A DNA stretch of 64,000 bases from Macquaria australasica (lineage: Eukaryota > Chordata > Actinopteri > Centrarchiformes > Percichthyidae), in assembly GCA_005408345.1 (NCBI GenBank), contig SEMN01000062.1, positions 434,001-498,000 of the forward strand, in the 5' to 3' direction. Made by a program: the position numbers and the translations under genes. Positions 25,086 through 36,902 of the stretch are shown piece by piece. The number at the start of each line of letters is the position of its first letter. The stretch's first letter is position 1. The notes below the pieces were generated by a model, which saw only the letters and a program-made list of their open reading frames with translations, did not search any database and was not told where the DNA came from.

Positions 25086-25528
25086 GTAGGGCGGTTTGTG
25101 GTGGGAAGGTGAGTGAGTGTGTGTGTTTCTGTACATACACACATTCTCAAGTAGGGATGAGGTCTTAAAGGGCTTACAGTTAGCTGCTTAAAATTCTTCT
25201 GGTGTAACCAACACATGCAGGACATGTTATTTGGAAAGAAAAAAAAGTGCTTTGTAGCAACAAAAAAATGTGGCGGTAGAGGGGGAAATTCTTTGTGTTT
25301 ACTCATCGTGCCCTCCGCTGTGCTCCCAAGGTTCCTCTCTTGTTAATATGGCGGTCACTCAGTCGTCGCCACTGTGCAACATGGCAGATACAGCCTCCCT
25401 TTATGTCTGCTCTATTAGAGTCAGCTGCACTGTGTGGGTTAGTGGGTGGTGTGTGGATGGAGGGGGGTGTATTTGGATATGTGTGCGCCTTCATGTGTGC
25501 TATATGTTGCTACATGTGTAGGAGGGAG

Positions 25529-25529
<1 letters not shown>

Positions 25530-25563
<34 letters not shown>
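25530..25563. repeat. TG microsatellite
   Basis: About 17 TG dinucleotides, ending in GCGCAG. Confidence 0.9.
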
Positions 25564-25566
<3 letters not shown>

Positions 25567-27134
25567 AGCAGATATTGATATTCTGCTAGCAGCAGAAGCT
25601 GAAGCCAATGTCTTTAAAGTGTCAGCCCTCAGCAGCCAGCCAGGTGTACCCGAGGTACAGAAGAGAGAGGGCGAGCGAGTAAAGGGAGCAAGAGAGCGAG
25701 ATAGAAATGTAGAGAGAAAGAGAGAGGCCATGAAAGACAGCAGAAATACAAAGGCAGAGGAGATGAAGAGACAGACACAGAGAAAGGAAAGCGCTACAGA
25801 GAGAAAGGAAGAGAGAAAAGATAGCGAGAGGGGAGGGAGAGAAAGAACACTTTGGCGGGTTTTCTGGAGGTGAAATTACTCCGACGTCTTTGAAGGCCTC
25901 TATGATTGTCTTCGCCCTGTGTATTCTGGGCGTCAGGCAGACAGACAGAGGAACAGATGGACACAGAGGGAGTGGTGGATGCAGGAACAGACAGTGGAAA
26001 TGTCAGGTTTCAAAACAGAGCAAATGAGCAATTTTAAGGTGCAGCGAGGGTCAGTGAGTCCATGATAACACAAAAGAATAATACACAAAGACATGAAAAA
26101 GCATGGACCACAATCAGAGATGCTGCAATATCCCTATAGGGGTTTGTTTGTGACTCTACTGATCTCATCAAACCTTACTCTAGGGCATTTAGTTTTTTCT
26201 TTGGTGCCGGCCTGGTGTTTCAGACAGCAGGTAAACATACTGTGTTCAGCCAGTCTTTCACAATTTTAAAGGTAAACGACAGGTGCTTGGAGAGCAAGAA
26301 CAAATAGCACCCGTCTCTACAAGGTGGTAACAAGTTTCTGATGGAAAAGAAGAATTCCCATCCTTATCATCACTGTTTGAGTTATGATCAGGACTACTTT
26401 TTTAAAGAATTATCACCTGACTCTTCAGCTCCCCTCAGCGCTGCGGAGCATTTTAGAATCTTTAAGCTCGTGGCTTTGGTTTTACAGTCTGCACGTTTAC
26501 TGTTCTGATTTTCTCTCATGGCTCTCATTAGAGTCACTTCCAGCCGCACCAGGCATCTATTTTCAGCAAAGAAAGCTCTAAAAACCCACTGTACACCATT
26601 TACCTAGCACCAAATACCTAACAGACAAAGTTATCAACTAGCTAGTGAACATATAGTGGAGTACTTTGCAGCTAAAGAGCCGGGATATTTTCCTCAGGAG
26701 TTAGTGGAGACTAAAAGCAGAGCCAAAAGGAGAGTGAATATTAGACTTCCATTTGCCAAGTGGCCAGAAACACGACTCCTAATGAATGCTAAGGCTGCTC
26801 CGCATGTGTTTGCTAACAAATTTGTAGTTTCAACTGTATATGATGATAATATGTCAATGTTACACAACTGGCCAAAAAAACAGTCAATGCTGGTTTAGCC
26901 TTTATATATCCTGGGAAGTTTCAGCGAGAGCATTCCCACTCATAAAGTGCACATTCACACCTGGAAGCTGCCCAGCGCCACCACAATCTGCTCTTGTTGT
27001 TGAAAGAAAACCTCATAATGCCAGGCTCTCAGCTCAGGCCTTCCTGAGCTTCTCTCATCATGCTGAACTCCTCCTTCTCCTCCTCCTCCTCATATCATCC
27101 ATCTTTTCCATCAGGTTCTTCTTGCACTGACAGC

Positions 27135-27167
27135 ACCCCCCCCCCACCCCCCCCACCCCCCCCCATC
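27135..27167. repeat. C runs (three blocks of eight to ten C separated by A)
   Basis: Three long C blocks separated by single A residues. On the minus strand these are G runs with one-base loops, a strong G-quadruplex candidate. Confidence 0.8.
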
Positions 27168-28329
27168 CCTTCCTGGAAATCTGGTACGCTGCTCTTCTCC
27201 TCCCTCATTCCTCTCGCACTCCCCGCTCTTTCCTCCCCGTCACTGCCCTCCCTCGCATTTCTAAACATCGTCCGCATTACTGGAATGTGCTTGAGTGACA
27301 GATAATGCAGCTTGGCGATGATGACTGTTCTGACCTTGTCTAAGATTGTGACGTTTTGTCAAACCAGACCCATGATTGTGTATGGATTCACTTAAAAGGA
27401 ACATCAGAAGCTAATCTTCACACTGGTATAAGACTATCTAGAACAAACATTCCAATGAATGAAGCATGCCTCCTACTTGTGAAGGTACTCTTTAGCCCTA
27501 AATCTGTTTTGGACACATGTATCTCTTTTCCTGGAATGGCTGCATGTTGTTACAGCTAATGTGCTGTCTCAATTTCAGCATCCAAATAGCATTCTTTACC
27601 TCTGATAACAGCAGAAACAGTGTTCATTAGAAAAAAAACAAGAGGAATTGTCATTGTTATCACTGAAATTGAAAGAAAGAGCCCCTTAACAGTGTTGTGT
27701 TCTTATGTGTTCAGTATCAGCCTCCTTGGTCTCAGGAGCTGTTCTCAAGTTTGTTTCATTGAGTGCAAACAGCTCAGTGAACTGTATCAGTGGACCTACA
27801 TTTGTAGTTGTGTCCCATCTGCACCCTGGTCTGTTTCCTCCTGACCTCTAAGTGTATAATTGAGGACTGAGAAGCTGGGTTACTAAGGAAAACAGCACAG
27901 ATAATTGCTATTTATCTACCTTAATTTTATTAGAATATCTGAGTGGCAATATTTGCGCTGAGCTGAATACAGTTTTCAATGACACTTTTGCTTTATTAGT
28001 TCCATCAAAATGTAGAGTTAGCCCTGCCCTTGACCCACTGTGCAAAAAAGGCCCTTTGTTGACTAAGGCATGCTGCTCAATTCATTTTAGCCACTAAAGC
28101 TATACAAGACTTTTCAAATGCATTTCAAACAGAAGGAACATTGTTTAAATGCATTGCTCAGCATCACAGATAAGAGGTTTATGGGTTGAGATTTCTACTT
28201 TAAACTGTTATATAACGTCACAATCGGTTACTGAGGGCAAATATTGGAAACAGCCTATATAGGACTTAGCCTCAAATAACAACCCTGTCTCCTAGAAACT
28301 GGTTGCAAATAAACTCATATAGTAAACTT

Positions 28330-29830
28330 ATATAATGTATATAAGTGTAATATACATTTATATTTATACAGCATTTTCAAAAACAGAGGTTCACAAAGTG
28401 CTTAACAAAAGGAGAATGCAGATTGAATTAAAAGATTGGAAAGTAAAACACAAAATGATTTTTTTAAAGGCTACGCTTAGAAGAATATACGTTAGACATA
28501 ATAAAATAGGCAGAGTAAGAGAATAAATACAAGTTAAGAGTAAAAGGCGTAGTTATAGTGAGTTTTTAGACCTGATTTAAACATATCAAAAGAATCAACC
28601 ACTCTAACATGATATAGTCTGTTCCAGAGTTTAGGCACCGTGTGCAAACGCTCTCTGGTGTTTGGATTTAAGTTTAGTTGGTGGGAGATCTTGGTGAGAT
28701 GACTGTAGACATAAAGACAGTTAATATGGTTTTAAAAGTCTTCTCCGGGAAGGTGCCATGTAATGCATGATAGGCAATTCAAATTAAAAGATTGGTTCCA
28801 AAACTCACTTAGACCCAATGTAATGAGGCTAAAGCTCAACTGATGTGAGCAGAGCATTTGGTCTTTGTTAGAAGTCTGGCAGCAGAGTTTTGAACATGCT
28901 GGAGGTGATTTATTGAAGACTGACATACTGAATGTAAAGTGCATTACAATAATATCACCAGTTTGTCACAAAGGCATGGATGTCATGACCTGACAGAATG
29001 GATCTAATTTCTTGCAATTTTTCTGAGATTAAGGAATCACGAGGAGTGCGTCTCAATTCTCTAATGTGATTGTGAGATTTCTTTCTCTTGTAAAAGAGAA
29101 AATAAATAAAAAGTAAAGCATAAATAAATCTTTACTAACTAAAATGTGAACACAAATCAAAATATAAACCTACATTTTTGCTGAAGAGAATGATAACATT
29201 TATCAACCATGGGAGTAGGGCCTATAATGCAAATCTCATCTTTGTCAACATTCATGTCTTGAAGGTTTTGGGCCACCAATCCTTTGATGTCATGAGCAAA
29301 GGCATAAAGCTTGCTGAGATCATTTGGATTAAAAGAAAGGTGCAACTGGATATCTTATCAAAAGGCAGGGTATCATAATCCAAGGGTAACATATAAAAGG
29401 TTTTGGTTTCTTTAAAAATGGATGAACACCTGCATGCTTAAAATGTTAAGATACAGAACCAGAGGAAAGAGTGCTATCAGTAATAATATGCAGACTTGGG
29501 TCAATGCTTTTTTTAAATAATGAGTTGGCAAAACATCCACAGGGCTAGAGGAGATTTTCATGCAGTTAACCAAGTCAATAAGGTGTATGAGACAGGTGGC
29601 TGAACTTGCAGTGTGGTTTATGTCAATATGTGAGTCAACAGGAGGAGTCTGGACGGATAGAGCTCATCTTTTCTACAATGAATAAGGCAAACTTGTCACA
29701 TTCCTTTGAGGAGGCAGATGGACCACATACTTTAAAACCAGTGATGCAAACTGTGAGACCTCCAGGGAGCTCGACAAACCTGACAATGGAGTCTCTGATC
29801 AGCAGAAATGTTGGCTAACTATTGTACCTA
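28330..29830 (-). mobile_element. Degraded LINE (L2/Rex1-like), 3' part of ORF2 and tail
   Basis: Read on the minus strand, 29157-29345 encodes a reverse-transcriptase segment of LINE type (HLSFNPNDLSKL, DIKGLVAQN, NVDKDEICIIGP). Downstream are fragments recalling HAFVTSRLDYCNALY (about 28945-28985) and the C-terminal PKLWNRLYHVR / FKSGLKTH motif (about 28570-28640). The 3' end has the AATGCTGTATAAATA tail near 28340-28375. Frame changes and stops interrupt it throughout, and the expected YADD catalytic box just upstream of HLSF is destroyed. It is a dead, truncated copy. Confidence 0.75.
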
Positions 29831-32800
29831 GCATCATAAATGGCGATGTTGCAAGCAGGAGGGTTAGCATTAGCAGAAACATGGTCAGCATACCTCAAGG
29901 CGTCAGTATGCATCTCACCTTTTCCGGTGTCAGCAGTGGCGGAGCTGTGTCCGTACATGTTGTAACGGACACGGGTGTGTGGAGGTGAGAAAGGTTATAG
30001 GATTTGAACGTGTCTTTATTTTTCTTCTTCACACAACAACTTCTGTCACTTTTCGTGTGTCCAAAGAGCGCGACACCATGAATGCCTTTGAGGAGAGACC
30101 CTCCGAAAGTGTGCGCCCTTATCCCCATTTAAACAATTAACACGCCACAACCGTTTCTAAGACAGCAGGCTTTTTGCCTCGCCTTCGAGTGTGGTCATTC
30201 AGAACAGGTATAAATGCTTTGGACAACACAAAATAGTTTGTCCATGCATACAGATGGGTAGCTAGGGGTGGAGAGGTGGGCCATGTGCTAACTCCCGAAT
30301 TTCTGATCAAGTGGCATTTGACACCCTGGGCTGCTCGCTTGAGGGGCAGGGAACCAGGAGCCCAGTTTGGAGTGAGGTAGTCAGCAAGGTTAGCAAAGTC
30401 CTGTAGTAAAGCATACAGATGCACACAGTGCTAATTTGACTACATATGGCCTATAGTTTTCTGTACTAAAATATTTGACATATACCTTACATACTGTAGC
30501 AATGTGGGTTCAAACATTTTTTATCTTGAGAGGCAGTGCAAGAGGAAGGCCTCCCCCCTTGTTGCCAGAAATTATGACCATTGTCCTTATTTCAGGTTAA
30601 TAGAAAAACAGAGCAACACTGGTCCACTATAACATCTCCCTAGTTAAAAATGAACAAATGTGAGCACATTGGGAGGGGGGCATTATTAAAAACAATCAGT
30701 CAGTCAGATTGCAACTCACACCCTCACTGCACTGCTGCCTGCTGAAAGCTGTACGTGTCTCTGTGGAGCCCCTGATATTGAATAAAGACACACCACACTC
30801 ACAGAAAATAGCTATGCTTTAATATGCAGCAGCAGTAGAAACCTTTCTTTCCCCTGAAGGCACTGGATTTGAGTGTGCCATATCCCGTAGTTCGATGGTC
30901 TGGTCTACATGGAAACAGAGTCAAACATTGATGAGAAGAGGCTCCTAGATTTGAGGAAAGATTATGCAGGGTGAGGCAGACCAGTATACTTTAACAGTTC
31001 AGGTCTATATTGGCACGTCTTCTGCTTTCCTCATACATGTGTTTTCAGTGACACCTATACTGTATACTGGACAGGTTTTAATGCAAATGTGGGCAGTCGT
31101 CACCTCCAAACTATGTGATTTCACTTAATGGCAAACCTTCTGTCAGAGAGGAACTAAGGAGAGTGTTGCCAGACACAAAGTAGCCCTATCAGAGCCTCGA
31201 ATCTGACCAATCGTCATAAAAGTAGCCCAATTTTTGTTTCCATTTCGAAGAGGATTTTTTTTCATCCGTATCATTTGATCTGGGGAGGAGCCTCAGAGTA
31301 TGAGTGCAACAAGAAAAATAAAGTGTTGGGTCCTAGGATACACTTTCAGACGTCTGTTTAATCAGTATAGTTTTAGGCGGACCGAAAAGCAGGGTTACAA
31401 TAATGAAAAATCATTTGGATGACGTGACATTAAACCTTAAAAGTTTTCAATTATATGAACAGATGTAAGCTTTTACAAGACTTTTATTACAGAGCTATGA
31501 CCAAACAATAGTCTGAATAGGAAAACAAAGTCTAGCAAATGGTGCAAACAGTAGTCCAAATGATCACAATCCACCCTAAACAAATTTTAACCGCCCAGTT
31601 AAATAACTGGGTGGAAAACAAGCCAATCTGACAACACTGAATACAGAAGGAACTAAGCAGTGAACTCAGTTTGTGTGCATTGGTTGTACAGGTCAGAGCC
31701 TTTTCTTCATGCAATATGGTATTTAGCAATAACAGATTAAGACTGGATGAAACTGACTAATGCAGTAAGAAAACATCCTCACTGACAGCCTATCTAAACC
31801 TCTGGTTCCACATTTCAGCCCACAGTCCACAGAGCGCTGATGGTTTTCTTTCCAGCCAGCCAGTTAATTGCATTCACATTGTGTCCCAGGCCGAAAACAG
31901 TCCTTCATTAGTTGGCCTAAATGAAAAACCAGCAGGATCAGGATTGAAGACCACCGATCCACACAGTCACTGCCTCTCCCTTCTCCCAACCTATAATCCA
32001 GCGATCAGTTGTCCAGGCAACAGCACCGGCTACCGTTCCGCCACGTGCACAGTACTGCCGGGACAGGATGAAAGTGCCTGGAGGGGTCGATGCAAATCAC
32101 CCATTGCACCCCACTGGAGACCCCCACAGAAATCCTGGGCATAAGCCTGCCCCGCGGTTTTTCTCCCAGCGATGGTGCAACACCTCTGCGTGTTATTAGT
32201 GCTCTGGTGTGGTGTGGTGTGTCTGTCGTTCACATAAATAAATAAAAGTAATTCCAGAGGTGATATTTGTTTCACTTAAAACAGATAGTGGTGTGTTTAC
32301 AAGCAGAGTGTGTGTATTTCTTGCTTATTTGCTGCTTTGTCAAATGAATATTTTATCAATACAATAGATTCTTTTACTCCAGGGCTAAGTCCACAAATCA
32401 GCACCTTAGAAGTCACATTGTCACTGTTTTGAATTTAGACTTGCACAATGTTGCTATGTATCAACTGCTGAAATTATATACAGAGTGCAGCAGGAGGAGG
32501 AGGAGGAGGAGGAGGAGGAGGAGCAGGAGGACTCTGTTGGAATGTGGAAACCACATAGCAGGAAACAAAAACATGTACACGTGCACATACTACTGTGACT
32601 CCACAATCATGTACCGCATGAATACAAATACACACATAGTGTCTGCTTTCTTACACGGCATCAACAACACTCATCAGGCTCACTGCCGGTGAGGAATTAG
32701 CTCATAACCTTGTGCACTGCAGCTCTCAGGCTCCTCCATAGTCTCTCCTGCAAACTTTGTGTGAACTCTGGTGCATATAATACCTTCATTCAGGAGTCAA

Positions 32801-33264
32801 TGGCATGTGGAAGAATAGCACAAAGCAGAGTTTCCAAAATGTTTTTGTTGCAAAAACCGCCACAGAAATGCTCAGTGTTTGAAAGATTTTCTTTCCATAC
32901 ACGATTTCCTAATACTCTGGCAGGGGAGTAGCCTCTATGGGTGTGGACCTTCTCAAGATATGTGGTAAATGTACAGCATATATACAAAAAAGAGACAAGT
33001 GTGATCAACATATAGTCACTCACAACACGTGATATCTTCATGTCCAAGTGCCCCACTTTAACACGACCCAAAATGTTGACAGAACCTGCGACCAAAATTG
33101 TGTTTGATTTGAGATTAAGGTGAATGACATTACATGTGCTTTTAGTCCTGCAGGAAATTGGGAGGAATTTAGGCTTTAAATGTACATATAAGTATATATA
33201 CATAGTGTTAATCACTGAGAGAATAAATGCAAAGAGTTCACAATTCTTCTGTTTATGTAGATGT
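29831..33264. other. Gene desert, central part; unique sequence
   Basis: No gene recognised. The minus-strand ORFs at 29895-30128 and 30137-30424 adjoin the LINE and may be more of its 5' region or another repeat. A GC-balanced unique block at about 31930-32180 is a candidate conserved element. A GGA repeat occurs at 32490-32523. Confidence 0.5.
32490..32523. repeat. AGG trinucleotide microsatellite
   Basis: About eleven AGG units, then CAGGAGG. It gives a poly-Arg stretch in one frame, with no supporting gene context. Confidence 0.9.
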
Positions 33265-33350
33265 TTTTATTGCACTTGCTTTGGCAATGTAAACGTGTTT
33301 CCCATGCCAATAAAGCCCCCTTGAATTGAATTGAAATGGAATTGAATTGT
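33265..33350 (+). mobile_element. LINE 3' tail fragment (GCCAATAAAGC...TTGAATTGAATTG)
   Basis: The sequence TTGGCAATGTAAACGTG, then CCATGCCAATAAAGCCCC, ends in the short repeat TTGAATTGAATTG. This is the 3' terminus of a teleost LINE family, cut off on the 5' side. Confidence 0.7.
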
Positions 33351-34398
33351 TGTAATTACACGTCTGCCCCTTTTTTAAATATAGGTTTAAATCTGAATCA
33401 ACACAACGGGGTAGAGTCAGTCTGGTCACTCTGGCAGTGGCACCAACTTTCTGCTGTGAAAGACATCTGAAGAGAAATGAAAGTGTTCTTTTCTTACAGG
33501 GTCTCAGTCATTTTCTCTCCTTCTCAGTCTGTCACCCTCCTTTCTTTCTCTATCTGAATCCTCTCTGACTGTGATCATAAGGACTGCTGCTTTCAGTGGT
33601 CAAACAAAAACAGATTCATGGTGCCTGATAGAAATTACAAACTCTTGTCAACAAACACTGAGTACATTCCATTTTCCACTCTGGGGGTGGTTAGAGTATA
33701 TTTCCCTCCAACAAAGTGACACGAAAGAAATCTGTCATGGAGTGATGCCTGAAATTACAGTCTTGCAGTTTAATGAGAAGTGGCAACATAATTTAGCAAT
33801 TTACTATTCAATGAGCTGGTTCTACAGACGAGCACCATGAGTGGTTTTATCTGTTTATTTATGCACAGGAATACATTGTGGCGCACTTGTACAAGAAGAG
33901 AGAGTGAACATTTGGAGTTTAATGGTATGTCTGTACAGCCTACAGAACACACAAATTAACAAAACCCTTTAGGGCCTCTTCTGTATACTGTATACACTAC
34001 AGGATTGCAAATGTACTTGATGTCACTCTGAGATGAACTTGATGAGTTCAGCTCCCTCTGCGTCTCCTCTCTAGCAATGGTCTTTTCAGCAGAATGGGAT
34101 CTGACACCTGTATCAGGGTTCACACTCTTTGCAAACTCCACTCGCACAGATTTGATTTGTGTCACTTTGTAAATCCTTTTTTTTTCTCACCCCACTGCTC
34201 TGTTACTGCGTACCAGACCTGTAAATACTCATCCTGACTTCGAATAGCCCGACAGCCGCCCTAGATAATCCCACAGCCTCACAGAAGAGCGAACAAAACT
34301 GTGTGGAAAAATCCGCTGGGAGAGAGTGACTGTTGGAAAATTCTTACTGTCTTCTTTTTCTTATTTATCTTTGTGACAGTGGGTCCAGAGAAGGGGAT

Positions 34399-34452
<54 letters not shown>

Positions 34453-35428
34453 ATTGTGGTGTGTTGGCCCTGCGTGTTAGGGAGAGGCTATGATCATGAC
34501 TGGCAGTAGAGAGACAACAGTGAAGGAAAGGAACGGTGGGGCCAGAGACAAGAGCTGCGATGGTAATGCATGTCACATCGATGAGGCCACGCCAAGAGAA
34601 GTCGGGAATGGGGTCAGCTCCACATCCTGTCTCCCAGTATCTCTGCTTGGGGCTCTAACTCCAATTTTTACTGCTTTCATTTGTTTGGTCTTTCTCTGTC
34701 TCTGTATTCGTCTTTTCTTTTCCTCTAATCTGCCTCTGCTTCACTGTGACTATTCTCCCCTCTACTTCTGTACTCATTCTACAATGGACACTATTCATCT
34801 GTCACCCCTGTCTTTGTCTCTCTCTTCTCTGAGTCTCTCCAAACTCTTTACAATTCGCTGGTATGTTCTGAGCTCTAAACTTTTTCTTGTAAAGGGAATG
34901 AAGCCAGGATTAACGGCCTCTATAAAGCCTGTTTGTGCTACACAGATGATAGTACGGTATGAGGCTATCAGTTTTTATTAAAAATAAATATTTGATTTGT
35001 AATCATATGCTCATCATCATATTTAAAGTGTACAAGGACAACAGCCCATGACTTGTAGTCAGCTTAAAATGTTCTGTCCGTCTGACCCATTTCATGCCCT
35101 GTTGCCCTAGTAAGATAAGCTATAGTTTTTCTCTTTGCTAACGCAAAATGGAGAAAACTAGCCAGCCATGCAGATCTGAAATCATCTGAGAAGTAATGTG
35201 AAGAAGAATTTTAAATCCGACAACATGGATGGGAAAATCATGGACAAAAGTAATGCTGTTTGCTGTGTTTGACAAATGCAGCTGCCTTAGAACAGAACAA
35301 CATTAATACTACAACAGAGTTTACGATGTGATCGGATTAATTCGAACAAATTAAGTTTTAGTTCTTGTGTGTTTCAACATGATTTTTTAAGAATGTGACA
35401 GTCCTAGTATGCTACAATCCTATAGATG
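33351..35428. other. Gene desert segment with large GA array
   Basis: Apart from the GA array at 34402-34451 I see only unique, A/T-rich sequence. The plus-strand ORF at 34490-34981 is rich in Leu, Ser and Cys, comes from pyrimidine-rich sequence, and matches no family I know. Confidence 0.5.
34402..34451. repeat. GA microsatellite, about 25 units
   Basis: Pure alternating GA over 50 bases; CT on the minus strand. Confidence 0.95.
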
Positions 35429-36301
35429 CAGTGGTGGAAAGTAACAAAGTACAATTACTCAAACACTTTTGAGATATTGTTACTATATTAAAGTTGAGTA
35501 TTTCCATCTTATGCCACTTTATACATCTACTTCACTACATTTCAAAAGAAATTCTGTCTTTTTACTCCTCTACATCTGTTAGAGGAGTAAAAAGTTAGAG
35601 TTGCAAATTATGTACTTTATGATAAGGAATTAGCTTAGCATAAAGACTGGAAGAAGAGGAAAACAGCTAGCCTGGATTTCTCTATTTCTCTAGTTTAAGT
35701 CAGACAAAAACAGAAATGTCAAAATGACCACACAACACAGGTGTTAGGGAGTTATGTGTTGTAACTACTTCCTGGTGAACAGCCCAGCAGTGACTTCCCA
35801 CAGCCTTGGTATCACAGTGAGGTTGCCAACATCATAGCCAGACATGCTCTACAAAGAAGTGCTGGGCGGATGAATAAACCGTTGTTTGTCAAGATGTTTG
35901 AACTTTGAGCAGAGCCAGGCTAGCTCTTACCCCTGCTCAAATGCTAAGCTACTGGCTCCCAGATCCAGCTTTGTATGTGATGCGCAGACAGGTGAGAGTA
36001 GTATCTTGTCATCTCCCAAATGAATAAGTGCATGTCCCCAAATGTTAAACCATTCCTCTACTTAATCTGTAATAATAATACAATAATATAATATATATAT
36101 ATAAGGTAATAGTATACCACTATGACAGCGGCAAATCTGCACAGTGAGAAGTTGCCTTTTGATGCCTGATGATGAGCATGTTACAAAAATAAACTTTAGT
36201 TAAGTTTGTTTAAAAAGTTAAGTTTTGAATGCAGGACTTTTTACTTAGTTGTGTTATTTCTACTTTTACTTAAGAATCTGATAACGTCTTTCACACCACT
36301 G
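35429..36301. mobile_element. MITE of the GTGGTGGAAAGTAAC family with a nested insert
   Basis: The left end CAGTGGTGGAAAGTAACAAAG and right end TCTTTCACACCACTG are inverted. The first 190 bases have the family's TTGAGTATTTCCA and ACTTCACTACATTTC signature. From about 35627 to 36060 the sequence changes to a different repeat (TTAGCTTAGCATAAAGACTGG, then GTGACTTCC, GAGGTTGCCA), then returns to the MITE right half (TACTTTTACTTAAGAATCTG). One element has inserted into another. Confidence 0.75.
35627..36060. mobile_element. Nested partial copy of the TTAGCTTAGCATAAAGACTGG foldback family
   Basis: This shares TTAGCTTAGCATAAAGACTGG, AAACAGCTAGCCTGG, CAGTGACTTCC and GAGGTTGCCA with the larger foldback element at 40931-41616. 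It lies inside the MITE at 35429-36301. Confidence 0.6.
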
Positions 36302-36864
36302 GTGACAATCTACACCTGCATTGTTTATTCTGCATGTACACTCCCTCACACCCACAGAGTGCCAGGCGGGTGGCATTAGTCTGGGTGGGCGACACCAAGG
36401 TGTCCAAAATCTCTCTGCAGCCCACTGCTCCACTGAGCTGAACAGAGGAGCTTAGGAAGAAAGAAAACAGCGCTAATCATTACCCACACCCTCACCCACC
36501 ACCCTTCCCTTTCCTCTTTGCTCCTTCCCACCTCCTTCCTCTTATTAAAATAAGTCTGAGAAAGCTGGCCTGCATACTGATGCATTGTTAAGCACTCTTA
36601 ATTGAACTTGAGGATTCTTAATGTGCCATCATTCAAATGCTTAGTCTGTGTGCTCTCGACTGCTCAGTCCGAATTGCCCTCTGTGCTGCATTTATCTCCA
36701 CCTCCTCCACAGCACGTCCATTCAGCTTTTGGTGGAAGGGAGGAAGGGCTCTGTGGCAGATTTGTAATGTGCGGGCATGGAGGAAAAGGACATTGACTCT
36801 TTATACAGCAGAGGGAACAAAAGCGTTCACTTGGTGCCAGCTGGGAGTTTCATCATCGGCACAG

Positions 36865-36875
<11 letters not shown>

Positions 36876-36901
<26 letters not shown>
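36876..36901. repeat. GA microsatellite
   Basis: About thirteen GA dinucleotides within a longer purine-rich stretch that runs to about 36965. Confidence 0.85.

Positions 36902-36902
<1 letters not shown>

Larger units (their letters stand above)
20850..28329. other. Gene desert, left part; microsatellites, no gene seen
   Basis: I found no exon with conserved protein similarity in this 7.5 kb. Low-complexity tracts include TG (22660-22690), G run and GA array (25028-25081), TG (25530-25563), purine-rich sequence (25660-25860) and C runs (27135-27167). The 192-codon ORF at 25295-25873 crosses the TG and purine-rich tracts and has no domain character. Confidence 0.55.

Noticed and set aside
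25295..25873. 192-codon plus-strand ORF rich in Cys-Val and Arg-Glu-Lys
   Set aside because: The composition comes from a TG microsatellite and a purine-rich tract; no domain, no splice context and no similarity I recognise.
29895..30424. Two minus-strand ORFs next to the LINE
   Set aside because: No reverse-transcriptase, endonuclease or cellular motif found; they may be LINE 5' sequence, but the link is not shown.
31881..32144. Possible coding exon in the desert (87 codons)
   Set aside because: No conserved family motif and no convincing flanking splice sites; treated as a non-coding candidate element.
34490..34981. 163-codon plus-strand ORF with hydrophobic stretch
   Set aside because: Leu/Ser/Cys-rich translation of pyrimidine-rich DNA; no start context, splice sites or similarity.
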